From the NCBI RefSeq assembly GCF_963664075.1, contig NZ_OY760916.1, positions 2,997,001 to 3,061,000 on the forward strand: a stretch of 64,000 bases of DNA, read 5' to 3'. The notes under the pieces were generated by a model. It ran no database searches. It was not told the origin of the DNA and was given only the letters and a program-made list of their open reading frames with translations. The stretch is from an uncultured Desulfobulbus sp. GTDB lineage: Bacteria > Desulfobacterota > Desulfobulbia > Desulfobulbales > Desulfobulbaceae. The position numbers and the translations under genes were made by a program. How positions within the stretch are numbered: position 1 is the first letter of the stretch; each line of letters opens with the position of its first letter. Shown in pieces: positions 17,640 to 27,299 of the stretch.

Positions 17640-18238
17640 GTTTTTTCATGTTTACAGCACGTATCCCGCTCCTCCTGGCCTCAGCCTCTCCCAGAAGAAA
17701 AGACTTTCTCAACGGCCTGGGGCTTACATTTTCAATTCATCCTGCCGACATTGATGAGACGCCCTTACCCGCCGAAAATCCAGAAGCGTTTGCCCTGCGC
17801 ATGGCGAGAGACAAAGCGCAGGTCCTGAGCAGCCAGTATTCCCACAAATGTATCATTGCAGCCGATACCGTTGTTGCCCTTGATCAACAGATTTATGGTA
17901 AACCGGAAAGTCCGGAGCAGGCCTTAAGCTTTCTCAAACAGCTCCAAGGCCGTACCCACCAGGTCATAACCGGATTTTCTGTTTTGGCACGAGAGCACAA
18001 TCTCGAGACCTGGAGTACAGAGACCACCCTGGTCACCTTTGGTCAATTTTCGACCTCTGTGCTCCAAAGCTACGTCAACAGCGGAGATCCTCTTGATAAG
18101 GCCGGAGCCTATGGGATTCAAGGCATTGGCACTTTTCTGGTTCAATCCATCGAGGGATCCTATAGTAATGTGGTTGGTTTACCTCTGAACCAACTACTCA
18201 ATACCCTGCTCAAGCACAATATTATATATGCCAACTAA
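17636..18238 (+). CDS. maf: Maf-family nucleoside triphosphate pyrophosphatase
   Basis: 200 residues. The signature LLLASASPRRKDFL lies near the start, ADTVVALD and YGKPESPEQA follow, and GAYGIQGIGTFLVQSIEGSYSNVVGLPL is the C-terminal block. Maf proteins hydrolyse non-canonical or modified nucleotides (dTTP/UTP or m7GTP types) and prevent their incorporation. The ATG at 17636 overlaps the truA stop by four bases; a second ATG at 17648 is also usable. Which nucleotide class it prefers is not decided here. Confidence 0.93.
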   Translation: MSFFMFTARIPLLLASASPRRKDFLNGLGLTFSIHPADIDETPLPAENPEAFALRMARDKAQVLSSQYSHKCIIAADTVVALDQQIYGKPESPEQALSFLKQLQGRTHQVITGFSVLAREHNLETWSTETTLVTFGQFSTSVLQSYVNSGDPLDKAGAYGIQGIGTFLVQSIEGSYSNVVGLPLNQLLNTLLKHNIIYAN

Positions 18239-18456
18239 TCCCCTTGGAACAAGGTGTCTCCTCAAGACATCGATTTCCAGCGTGTCAATCAATCACCTGA
18301 TACTCTTTAAGAACTTCAGATTGATCTCTGTTCAAAATTATGCAAATGTAGAACAGGAAGCAACGACTGGCTGCCTGGCAGAGATAAAATAGAGATGAGG
18401 GCAGGTCAACTTGTTCTCTGAGTCTTTCCCCCTTTCAGTTTTATCCCCCAATCACA

Positions 18457-21400
18457 GTGCGGCCTTCCCTTTTTCCCCAACAGATACCCATGGCCAACAT
18501 TTCGTCCTCCGCTTCTTCGGATAGAAGCCAGCTTATGCTTGAGTTCCCTCTACGCCTCTTTACCGCGTTGCGGACCATACGGCTTTATCCTGCGGCCAAT
18601 CCACAGGTACAACGCACCAACGAAATGGTTGTTCAATCCTTTCGGGCACTCCTGGAAAGTAGTGATGAGGATCTCATTGTCCTGGGAATTTCAGACCGGA
18701 AACTGATGGTCTGCGGAGAACCGCTGGGGGATAAAGATCAGGAGAAACCGCAAATCCAAGGGCTCCGGGATATTTTTTCCCGCGCCAAAATGCATTCACT
18801 CTCTTTCTCCCCTGCATTTTCTTTTGAGGAGTGTATAGGCCTGACGCAAACACTCTCACCACTACTGGAAAAAAAGGACATCAACGAACCCGTTGCAGCG
18901 ATGCTCGATAAGGCAGGCATCCTCACGGTGACAGCTGACGCCCAGCGCTATGTTGCAATCCACGATGGGGAACAGGTCGTCCGCGAAGAGCTCCTTGGTT
19001 CAGGGCTCAATATCAGTGATGAAGAGCTGGCCAACTTCGTTCTCGGAGGAGAAAACAGCGCGGCCCAAGGGGTCTCCAAGGAACTGATCGAAGAACTCAT
19101 TAACCGACTGCCAGCCTCAGGCACGCCCTCTTCAGGCAGTCAGACCCCTGAAGAGCTCACCGATACAGTGATTGCGCTCTTAAAAGATCTCAACCTCGCG
19201 CGCAGTACGTCGAAGGGCGCGGCTGCGGTGCCGGGAAGTAACCGGGAAGCAAGTCTTCTCGATAAGCTCGATCCACAACTTCTTGCCAAACTTATTGCCA
19301 ACCTTCCCGACACGCCTGAGTCCGACGCGGTCTTGACGGAAGCCATTGATGAACTCCCCCCTGAGCGGCTGAATGCGCTTGTGGCAAAATTGGTTGCAGA
19401 TCAACCACTGGTTGAACATACTCCTGAAGGCATTCCACTGGGCTCAGTTAATGCTGCGGCAATGCCCGCCGCTCTCCAACGGCTCATTGCGATCCACCCG
19501 GAACAGGCCACTGCTATCAACCAGGCAGCTGCCCAAAACTTTGATGCAAAAAATCTCCTGCTTCGTCCCGAGACGACGCTCTCTGAGCTTCCCCAGCATC
19601 TGTTGGAACGACTGCAGCAACCCGAATGGTCGGCACCGGTGCTTTCCTCTGCGGCACAGCAACTTCTGGAACAACAGCTCACAAACGGTAAGACCGTAGA
19701 TTTTTCTGCCTTTCAGAACATGCTTGGTCAGTACGAACAGCTCCTTGACCGTGATCAGCAAGCTCAAGTGGCACGACAGGCAGGAGCACAGCTCGCCTCA
19801 ATGGAAGGGGCGGCATTGGGCAACATGCTCACCCAGAAATTCAAAGGGCTCTTTGGTGAACAGCTCTTTGAGCAGGTCATGAGCCAGGTCTCCGATGAGC
19901 TCCTCGATGAAACCGTCGAACAGCTCACTCCCAAACAGCTCAACCGGATGGCCGCCATTCTCACCAGCGATATTCCCCTTCATATCGGCAAGGAAGGAGA
20001 TCCCAATTTTACCCCCGCCAATGAATCTGTTTTCTTACGTCTGGCAAACACCAGGAAAGGGGAAGAAATTAAGCGGGCCGTGGACCAAAATATTGATGCC
20101 CGGACCCTCTTAGTTGCAGCCGATACCACCGTGGCTGAATTACCTGAACACCTGCGTGAACGACTTATGCAGCCGGAATGGTCAGCACCGGTCCTGGCCT
20201 CAGCGGCCCAACAAGTCGTTGAAAGCCATGACGATACCGAGCAACCAATGGATTTTTCGGTCTTGAATAAGATGCTTGCTCAGTACGAACAGGTCCTTGA
20301 TCGCGATCAGCAGGCTCAGGTAGCCAGGCAGGCCGGTGCACAGCTCGCTTCCATGGAGGGGGTGGCGCTGGGGAATATTCTGACGCAGAAATTTAAGGGC
20401 ATCTTTGGCGAACAACTTTTTGAGCAGATTATGGGCCAGGTTTCCGATGAACTGCTCGATGAAGCCGTCGAGCAGCTGACCCCGAAACAGCTCAACCGCA
20501 TGATCGCCACACTGACCAGCGAAATTCCTCTGCATATTGGTAAAGAAGAGGATCCCAACTTCCAACTGGCCACCGACTCCGTCTTGTTGCGCCTTGCCCA
20601 AACCACCCGTGGCGCGGAGATTAAAGAATCTCTTGCCCAGTCACTTGAAGCGCGGGAGTTACTTGTTGCCCCCGAGACAACAGTAGCGGAGTTACCCGAC
20701 TCGTTACGTCAGCGCCTAATGGAACCGGAATGGTCGGCACCACTGCTGGCCCAGGCCGCCCTGCAGGCAGCATCTTCACCATTGTCTCCTGGGAGCCAAG
20801 TTGATTTTTCAGGCTTCAACCGTATGCTGGCGCAATATGAACAGGTACTGGATCAGCAACAGCAAGCGCAAGTCGTCCAACAGGCAGGTGCACAACTGTC
20901 TTCCATGGAGGGGACGGCTCTTAGCAATATTCTTTCACAAAAATTTAAAGGCATTTTTGGCGAGCATCTTTACACCCACATAATGAATCAGGTTTCGGAC
21001 GAGCTGTTGGATGAAACCATCGAGCAACTCAGCCCCAAACAACTCAATCGCATGATTGCCACTCTGACAAGCGATATTCCGCTTCAGATCGGCAAGGAAG
21101 CGGATCCCAGTTATATCGCCGCTGATGACACTATCCTCAAACGGCTAAGCCGTTCCAAAAAAGGGAAAGAAATTGAGACAATTGCTGCACAAAATATTGC
21201 CGCACATCATCTTCTTCAGGCAGGGACATCCTCCGCTTCGCTTCCTGAACAGATAACCTCCCGTCTGCACCAGCCTGAATGGTCAGCCCCTGTACTGGTC
21301 AGCGCTGCTCGCCAGATCTTGGACACAGCCGTGGACTATCCAGGCGCACCGATGCATCTGGCAAATTTTGAACGAATGCTTGAACGTTACGACACCTTGC

Positions 21401-23991
21401 TCAGCCAGGATGAACAGCTCCAGGTTGCGAGCAGAGCGGGAACGGAGTTAGCCAGCCTTGAAGATCGTGAACTGGGGATGATCCTAGTCAAAAAATACAA
21501 AAATCTCTTTGGGGAACAGCTCTACCAGCAGGTCATTGCACAACTTTCCCCCGAGAGAATTGAGCGATTGACTGCCCAGTTCAAGGATTTGGCAGAAGGG
21601 CGCATAACAAGACCTGCTGATCTCGATGCAATTGAGGTAGAAGAAGCGTACCAGGGCCTGATGGAAACGGTACGTAGTGAAAAAATGCGGGCTATTATAG
21701 AACTGCATCAGGAACAGAAAAAGCAAAAAGAGCAGGAACGAAAAGACACGCTTCATCAAAGCCGTGACAAGCTTCTCCAGGGAAGCTTTGAGGAACTTGA
21801 AAGTCACACCTTTGCCAAGTCAGTTCCGGATGAAATACGTCAACTGCTTTTAAGTAATGATGAAACCACTGCTGACAGTCTGCTGATCCAGCTTGCCATA
21901 GGACTTCAGAACCAGCAGCCTCGCGTCCGGGAAAATGCATTTGAGGCACTGGCCGAAACTGCCGAGCACCTGGCACGCATGGGTCAATGGGACCGACTAG
22001 GAAAACTGCAACCAGCTCTGAAACAGGGTCTGGAGCAAGAAGGCGTCACTCAAAAAGCCGGTGAGCAGGCCCTTACTGCCATAGGGGGGCTCGCTGGCCA
22101 TGCCATTACCCAAGAGGATTATGTCTCAGCCTACGAGACCCTTCATTTTCTGCAACAGTTGACCCAAACACGAACGCCCCTTGTACGTGAACAGGCCCGG
22201 GAAACCCAAAAATCACTCTGTACTCAGGATGTTCTCAGCCAACTGTTAGATCGTTTTCTTCACTCGGAAAAGCTGCAACAGAGTACCGGAAACATTTTGG
22301 TTGAACTCGGCACAGAATCAGCAAAATTCCAGCTAAAGCAGCTCTTTGAAAGTGAATCTCGTTTTGAGCGAAAACGGCTTTTAGAGTTGATCAAAAAGAC
22401 CGGTAATCCGGCGGTGAGCCTCCTTACCCAGCAGCTCCGCAAAGACACCCCCTGGTATGTGCTGCGCAATGTCATTCGTTTGCTTGGGGAAGTGGGAACA
22501 GAGCAGCATTTTATCAAGGTACACCCCTTTATCAGCCACAATGATCCACGGGTGCAACAGGAGGTGATCGCCACTGCGTCGAAAATAGCGGGTGACCACC
22601 TTAAAGATTTTCTCCTGGAAGCTCTCCAAAAGGCGGATGATTCATTAAAAATCCGGGTCATTAATCATGTCGCCACTGTCCATGATGAACGTTTTGTACG
22701 ACCTCTCACCGACCTTTTGGAAAGTTCCCAGCCCTTTCTGGGGAAAAATAAAACTGATCTTCAGGTCAGTATCTGCAAAGCCCTGGGATCCATTGGTTCA
22801 AAACGAGCTACGGCCCCCTTGAATCGGATTGTACAGAGTAAAAATATGCTTGGCTTATCTGGCTATGCCGATGAGGTACGAGTGGCAGCCCAGCGTGCAA
22901 TGCAGCAAATTCGACGAGCCAATCAGAATCATCAGGATGAGCAAGCTTTTCCACAGCAATCAAAAGAAGACAACGCGGAAATATTCCAAGCAAACAGCGA
23001 AGAGATTCAGGCGGCAGAAGAACAGATTTTCAAGTTGGCTCAACAAGGTAAAATTCCCCAGGCCAAACAGCAACTCCTGGATTTAATCGGCACGGTTGCC
23101 CGAACAGGAGATTTCACCTCTGCCGAACGACTGCGCGAACGAATTTATGAACTTGATGAAGCCCCACTCTCCGATATTATTCGTAGTGAAGCGATTATTG
23201 AACAGGAAAAGCAGGAGGGAATTTGTTCGGAAGATCTGGAGATCTGGGCTGAGTTAACCGACCAACTGGGAACCAAAGAGTTCCAGATTATGTATCAGAC
23301 CTTCAAGGAACGACGACTCAAGCCAGAAGAACCCCTTGTCAGTCAAGGGGATAAAAATGACGGGCTCTTCTTTATCCATCAGGGCAGTCTCAAGGTCTCG
23401 CACTTGGTTGATGATCGCGAACTCTTTATTACCAGTCTCAGCCGTGGGCAGCTTGCCGGAGAAAATTTCTTCACCCCTTCACTTTGGACCGTTACCCTGA
23501 CCTCATTGACCCCATCACGCATCTACATCCTCCCTCAAGAAGCTCTAGCCCAATGGCAGGAGCAGTATCCCGGTCTTCGAGCCAAGCTCTACAATTACTA
23601 TAAAACCTATGACAACATTGGCGGCATGCTCAAGAAAAAAGGGCTCAATCGCCGTAAAGATGAACGTTTTACCCTGGCACGCAAGATCCAAGTCCAGCCC
23701 ATCAGCAACCAAGACACCCCCATTGGCCGCGGTTTTCGTTCAGAGACAGCTGATATCTCAGTGGGAGGTATTGCTTTTCTTATTCGTATATCGCGTCAGC
23801 AAAATGCACGCCTGCTCTTGGGACGACGCATGCAGGTTGTCCTTCCTGTCGGCGGTAAAATTGGCCAGATGACCTTTAAAGGGTTAGTCATCGGGGTTCA
23901 ACCCTATCGTCAGCTCATTGGCAACTTCTCGGTGCACTTCAGGTTTGATCGCCCTATTGACCACCAGGAGTTGCAATCTATCCTTGGGTAG
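18457..23991 (+). CDS. Giant repeat / HEAT / cNMP-binding-like / PilZ protein
   Basis: 1,844 residues from a GTG at 18457; an ATG at 18490 is equally possible, and neither has a clear ribosome-binding site. Order of parts: an N-terminal region (LEFPLRLFTALRTIRLYP) of about 350 residues; four tandem copies of a ~184-residue unit starting at residues 368, 551, 735 and 919; a charged coiled stretch (HQEQKKQKEQERKD); HEAT-like helical repeats at about 1100-1490; a Crp-type cNMP-binding fold at about 1610-1720 (EPLVSQGDKNDGLFFIHQG); and a PilZ domain at about 1728-1840. The PilZ part has both c-di-GMP-binding motifs, RxxxR (R1733, R1737) and DxSxxG (D1766, S1768, G1771). No membrane segment or signal peptide. 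I infer a cytosolic c-di-GMP-responsive scaffold; its partner and output are unknown. The next gene is 77 bases downstream with its own strong ribosome-binding site. Confidence 0.85.
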   Translation: MRPSLFPQQIPMANISSSASSDRSQLMLEFPLRLFTALRTIRLYPAANPQVQRTNEMVVQSFRALLESSDEDLIVLGISDRKLMVCGEPLGDKDQEKPQIQGLRDIFSRAKMHSLSFSPAFSFEECIGLTQTLSPLLEKKDINEPVAAMLDKAGILTVTADAQRYVAIHDGEQVVREELLGSGLNISDEELANFVLGGENSAAQGVSKELIEELINRLPASGTPSSGSQTPEELTDTVIALLKDLNLARSTSKGAAAVPGSNREASLLDKLDPQLLAKLIANLPDTPESDAVLTEAIDELPPERLNALVAKLVADQPLVEHTPEGIPLGSVNAAAMPAALQRLIAIHPEQATAINQAAAQNFDAKNLLLRPETTLSELPQHLLERLQQPEWSAPVLSSAAQQLLEQQLTNGKTVDFSAFQNMLGQYEQLLDRDQQAQVARQAGAQLASMEGAALGNMLTQKFKGLFGEQLFEQVMSQVSDELLDETVEQLTPKQLNRMAAILTSDIPLHIGKEGDPNFTPANESVFLRLANTRKGEEIKRAVDQNIDARTLLVAADTTVAELPEHLRERLMQPEWSAPVLASAAQQVVESHDDTEQPMDFSVLNKMLAQYEQVLDRDQQAQVARQAGAQLASMEGVALGNILTQKFKGIFGEQLFEQIMGQVSDELLDEAVEQLTPKQLNRMIATLTSEIPLHIGKEEDPNFQLATDSVLLRLAQTTRGAEIKESLAQSLEARELLVAPETTVAELPDSLRQRLMEPEWSAPLLAQAALQAASSPLSPGSQVDFSGFNRMLAQYEQVLDQQQQAQVVQQAGAQLSSMEGTALSNILSQKFKGIFGEHLYTHIMNQVSDELLDETIEQLSPKQLNRMIATLTSDIPLQIGKEADPSYIAADDTILKRLSRSKKGKEIETIAAQNIAAHHLLQAGTSSASLPEQITSRLHQPEWSAPVLVSAARQILDTAVDYPGAPMHLANFERMLERYDTLLSQDEQLQVASRAGTELASLEDRELGMILVKKYKNLFGEQLYQQVIAQLSPERIERLTAQFKDLAEGRITRPADLDAIEVEEAYQGLMETVRSEKMRAIIELHQEQKKQKEQERKDTLHQSRDKLLQGSFEELESHTFAKSVPDEIRQLLLSNDETTADSLLIQLAIGLQNQQPRVRENAFEALAETAEHLARMGQWDRLGKLQPALKQGLEQEGVTQKAGEQALTAIGGLAGHAITQEDYVSAYETLHFLQQLTQTRTPLVREQARETQKSLCTQDVLSQLLDRFLHSEKLQQSTGNILVELGTESAKFQLKQLFESESRFERKRLLELIKKTGNPAVSLLTQQLRKDTPWYVLRNVIRLLGEVGTEQHFIKVHPFISHNDPRVQQEVIATASKIAGDHLKDFLLEALQKADDSLKIRVINHVATVHDERFVRPLTDLLESSQPFLGKNKTDLQVSICKALGSIGSKRATAPLNRIVQSKNMLGLSGYADEVRVAAQRAMQQIRRANQNHQDEQAFPQQSKEDNAEIFQANSEEIQAAEEQIFKLAQQGKIPQAKQQLLDLIGTVARTGDFTSAERLRERIYELDEAPLSDIIRSEAIIEQEKQEGICSEDLEIWAELTDQLGTKEFQIMYQTFKERRLKPEEPLVSQGDKNDGLFFIHQGSLKVSHLVDDRELFITSLSRGQLAGENFFTPSLWTVTLTSLTPSRIYILPQEALAQWQEQYPGLRAKLYNYYKTYDNIGGMLKKKGLNRRKDERFTLARKIQVQPISNQDTPIGRGFRSETADISVGGIAFLIRISRQQNARLLLGRRMQVVLPVGGKIGQMTFKGLVIGVQPYRQLIGNFSVHFRFDRPIDHQELQSILG
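19558..21590 (+). repeat. Four tandem ~184-codon coding repeats
   Basis: Copies begin at 19558, 20107, 20659 and 21211 (spacing 549, 552 and 552 bases). Each opens with LL...ETT.. or similar, has EWSAP, then a block like LASMEG.ALGN.L.QKFKG, FGEQL, SDELLDE, QL.PKQLNRM and IPLHIGKE.DP. Copies 1-3 are closest; copy 4 is the most diverged and lacks the last third. A weaker related stretch may precede copy 1. Confidence 0.9.
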
Positions 23992-24068
23992 TCTGCTCTC
24001 TTTCACCTGCCTTAATTTTCGGATGAAAGGAAGAGTCCTCAACCTGATCGTCTGCAAAGGAGCAGTCT

Positions 24069-25838
24069 ATGCCTGATGCTATGAGCCAGTTTTATCAACA
24101 ACATCTTCCCAAAGGACAGCTGCACAATTATAGGCTGCAGGCCCCCTGCCCATTCTGCAAAGGGTCCGACACAGAGTCAAACGGTCGGATTCAGGTCCTG
24201 TTGAATCCCAACAGTTTCTTTCATGGCTATTTTCGCTGCACTTCTGGCTGTGTTCCGGGGGGCTTTGTCCTCCACTTTGGCCGACTCAGCAAGATTCCCC
24301 TGTCCCAGGTGCCTGGTTATGATCCTGACCGCGAGTACCCTGGCAGCAGCGTGGATTACCCGATCAAGAATCTCAACCAGGAACTCCTTGGTTTTCAGGC
24401 AAAACTCACCAGTGAGCAGGCTCTCCCTTTACAAAAAGCGAAAATCGGCAGTGGAGTGCTTAAAGAGCTGGCCATAGGATTTAATGGCAGGTACCTGGTC
24501 TACCCCTACCAGCAAGCGGACGGCAACTGTTACGCTGCGCGCTGTATTCATCCCACCCGTGGCGAGGACTGTTTCTGGTACGGTGATGAACGTTTTTTTG
24601 GCCAGGAATTTCGCCTTTTCAACGCTCCAGAAATAGATCGTTGTGAAAATGGCGCACTCTTTCTTGTTGAAGAAGAAAAAAATCTGCTGCCCATCAAACA
24701 GCTGGGCTTTCCCGGTATTGCTGTACCAACAGCTGCAGATCTTGAGGCAATTTCACCTGACCGGTTTGCCTGGATTCGCACCATTTTTCTCTGGGTGAAT
24801 AACAACGCCGAATCGGAAGCCAAAGCCCGCACCTTTGCAACCCGCGTGGGTTTTAAAGTACGGCTTATCCGTTGGCCGGAGGATGCCCCAAAAAATGCCC
24901 AAATTTTCGAACTGGCAGTAAAGCAAGCAAACGACTGGGCCGGGACAGTTGGGGAATACCTGAAAAATGCCCGAGCCTTTTCCCCCTTTGCAAGTCCAGG
25001 TGCTGAATTCCATGGTTTTACCGAGCAACTGACCCAGGAATCGGGAGAGGCGTATACACAGCTCATCAGTGGTTTTCCTTTACTGGATCAGGCTCTGGGA
25101 GGGATGCATGGCATTAATATCATTGGTGGCCCCCCCAAGGCAGGCAAATCCGCCTTTTGTATTCAGATTGCAACCGATATGGCCCTGCGTAAGCTCCCGG
25201 TTATTTATTACGACTTTGAAAACGGACGACACAAGATCTACCTGCGCACCCTCAGTCGACTCAGTCGATTAAGTACAGCCCAAATCAAGGGAGCAGTACT
25301 GCAACCGGAAGGGCAATCAAGCTTGCAACAGGCACAGCAACAGCTCAAGAAATTACTTTTTTCTTTGCGGGTCGTAAACGATCGCAGCCTCTCACCTGAG
25401 ACCATGCGACGGCATATTGATTTTCTGCGCCATGAGACTCGAAGTCCCTACACCGTCGTCGTCATCGACAGCCTGCACAAGCTCCCCTTTAAAGATATCA
25501 GCCAGAAACGCAGTGGCATTGATGGCTGGTTGCGTCAGCTCGAAGCGATTCGTGACGAGTTGGCGGTCAGTTTTCTGGTGATTTCTGAACTTGCGCGCAA
25601 CAGCGAGGGGCAGTTTGACCAGCAGCCCCACCTGGGCTCTTTCAAGGGATCTGGAGATATTGGCTACTCTGCTGACAATGCCATGGTGCTTATGCCGTTG
25701 TGGAATCCCTTTGATACGACCTCAGCCCAGGACCGCGTCGATGAGTTATGGTTGGTAGCCAGCCGAGAGCAAAGTCCGGGCCGAATCGCTGGCTATCAAG
25801 TGGATTACCCCTACTGGGGCTTTATTGAGCAGAAATAA
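24069..25838 (+). CDS. Twinkle-like zinc-ribbon / TOPRIM-like / RecA-type ATPase
   Basis: 589 residues with an excellent start (AAAGGAG nine bases upstream). C27, C30, C57 and C61 (CPFC ... FRCTSGC) form a zinc ribbon like that of primases. Residues about 195-300 look like a TOPRIM fold (LFLVEEEKNLLPIKQLG), though the usual EGxxD signature is changed to EEEKN, so priming activity is doubtful. The C-terminal half is a RecA/DnaB-type motor: Walker A GGPPKAGKSAF near residue 353, and VVVIDSLHKL as Walker B near 465. The layout resembles Twinkle and phage primase-helicases, or plasmid RepA-like ATPases. No replication origin, integrase or phage gene is near, so it is a chromosomal gene of unknown role, probably co-transcribed with the giant protein. 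Confidence 0.82.
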   Translation: MPDAMSQFYQQHLPKGQLHNYRLQAPCPFCKGSDTESNGRIQVLLNPNSFFHGYFRCTSGCVPGGFVLHFGRLSKIPLSQVPGYDPDREYPGSSVDYPIKNLNQELLGFQAKLTSEQALPLQKAKIGSGVLKELAIGFNGRYLVYPYQQADGNCYAARCIHPTRGEDCFWYGDERFFGQEFRLFNAPEIDRCENGALFLVEEEKNLLPIKQLGFPGIAVPTAADLEAISPDRFAWIRTIFLWVNNNAESEAKARTFATRVGFKVRLIRWPEDAPKNAQIFELAVKQANDWAGTVGEYLKNARAFSPFASPGAEFHGFTEQLTQESGEAYTQLISGFPLLDQALGGMHGINIIGGPPKAGKSAFCIQIATDMALRKLPVIYYDFENGRHKIYLRTLSRLSRLSTAQIKGAVLQPEGQSSLQQAQQQLKKLLFSLRVVNDRSLSPETMRRHIDFLRHETRSPYTVVVIDSLHKLPFKDISQKRSGIDGWLRQLEAIRDELAVSFLVISELARNSEGQFDQQPHLGSFKGSGDIGYSADNAMVLMPLWNPFDTTSAQDRVDELWLVASREQSPGRIAGYQVDYPYWGFIEQK

Positions 25839-25843
25839 CACAA

Positions 25844-27166
25844 TTATTCCCACTCCTGCTGCCATTGGGTCAGCAGCTCCAGCGCCAAATTTTTTCGGTG
25901 TTCGCCCCGCTGCTTTTTGGGGATCTTACGACCGGTGAAGGCCAGCGGTGGAAACAGCCCAAAGTTAACATTTGAGGGTTGAAAATGTTTAGCCTCCGTG
26001 TTGACCAAATGGCGAATGAGTGCGCCATGGGCTGTGGCTGCTGGCGGAACAACAAGTGGTTTTTCCCGAACCATGCGGGAAGCATTCAGCCCAGCTAAGA
26101 GCCCCATGGCGGTGGACTCAATATAGCCCTCAACCCCGGAAAGCTGACCAGCTAAGAACACACCGGGGTGCTGCTGCATCTGCAGGGTTGTATCCAGCAC
26201 CTCAGGGGCGCAGACAAAACTGTTCCGGTGAATGGACCCCAAGCGGAGGAAGATCGCATCTTCGAGCCCGGGAATGGCACGAAAGATCCGTTTTTGCTCA
26301 CCATAGGTCAGCTTGGTTTGAAAACCGACCAGATTATAGGCGGTCCCTTCGCTGTTCTCCGCCCGCAACTGCACTACGGCGTAGTAGCGCTCTCCCGTAA
26401 CCGGATGCGCCAGCCCAATAGGTTTCATTGGCCCAAAGCGTAGGGTGTCCGGTCCCCGCTCACACATCACTTCAACCGGCAGACAGCCTTCAAAATAATG
26501 GGGCTTCTCAAAATCGTGCAGGGGCACGGTTTGGGCATTACCTAAAAGGTCTATAAAATGGAGGTACTGCTCCTTTGTCATCGGGCAGTTAAGATAATCG
26601 CCAGGTCCTTCATCGTCCCAACGGGATTTTCGGTAGACAATATCCCAATTCAAGCTCTCTGCGTCCACGATGGGGGCGATGGCATCATAAAAGGCCAGGT
26701 GATTACCTCCGGTGAGCGTCTGCAAATGCTCGGCAAGCGGCCCCGAAAGTAAGGGACCGGCAGCAAGAATGACTGGCCCATCCGCAGGATTCGGAACTGC
26801 CTGCACTTCTTCACGGATCACCGTGATCAGGGGATGTTCCTCCAGCTTCTGGGTTACCATTTCGGCAAACTTACCCCGGTCAACAGCCAGAGCAGAGCCC
26901 GCTGGAACGGCAGTGGCGTCGGCACAACGCATAATCAACGAATCAAGACGCCGCATCTCCTCTTTTAAAAGACCGGCTGCGCTATCAACCGCATTGGAGC
27001 GCAAAGAGTTGGAGCAGACGAGTTCCCCCAGAAGCGGCATCTCGTGAGCCGGAGAATACTGCGTGGGCTTCATCTCATAGAGTGAAACAGGTATGCCTTG
27101 TTTGGCGACCTGCCAGGCCGCTTCAGACCCCGCCAAACCACCACCGATAATTTTCACTTTGTTCAT
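25844..27166 (-). CDS. trmFO: Methylenetetrahydrofolate-tRNA-(uracil-5-)-methyltransferase
   Basis: 440 residues. The FAD-binding GGGLAGSEAAW opens the protein and CSNSLRSNAV contains the cysteine used in catalysis; ESTAMGLLAGLNASR is a further family block. TrmFO makes ribothymidine-54 in the T loop of tRNA using methylene-THF, replacing the SAM-dependent TrmA of E. coli. Its stop is five bases from the stop of the Twinkle-like gene on the other strand, with no terminator visible in the gap. A GGAG site precedes the ATG. An upstream terminator (27236-27270) separates it from ahcY, so it probably has its own promoter. Confidence 0.96.
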   Translation of the reverse strand: MNKVKIIGGGLAGSEAAWQVAKQGIPVSLYEMKPTQYSPAHEMPLLGELVCSNSLRSNAVDSAAGLLKEEMRRLDSLIMRCADATAVPAGSALAVDRGKFAEMVTQKLEEHPLITVIREEVQAVPNPADGPVILAAGPLLSGPLAEHLQTLTGGNHLAFYDAIAPIVDAESLNWDIVYRKSRWDDEGPGDYLNCPMTKEQYLHFIDLLGNAQTVPLHDFEKPHYFEGCLPVEVMCERGPDTLRFGPMKPIGLAHPVTGERYYAVVQLRAENSEGTAYNLVGFQTKLTYGEQKRIFRAIPGLEDAIFLRLGSIHRNSFVCAPEVLDTTLQMQQHPGVFLAGQLSGVEGYIESTAMGLLAGLNASRMVREKPLVVPPAATAHGALIRHLVNTEAKHFQPSNVNFGLFPPLAFTGRKIPKKQRGEHRKNLALELLTQWQQEWE

Positions 27167-27235
27167 AATGCTCCAGCAATCAATTGCACAAAATGTACTC
27201 GGTCAAAAGTCCCAGGAGTACATTCACAGTTCGTG

Positions 27236-27270
27236 ATAAAAAAAGGCAGAGTGACGTGGAGCCACCCTGC
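27236..27270 (-). terminator. Intrinsic terminator after ahcY
   Basis: On the minus strand GGCAGGGTG pairs with CACTCTGCC (one G-T pair, nine pairs in all), followed by a T run. It ends the metK-ahcY transcript 30 bases after the ahcY stop. Confidence 0.9.
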
Positions 27271-27299
27271 CCATGGATCAATGATACAAGTGTATAGTT

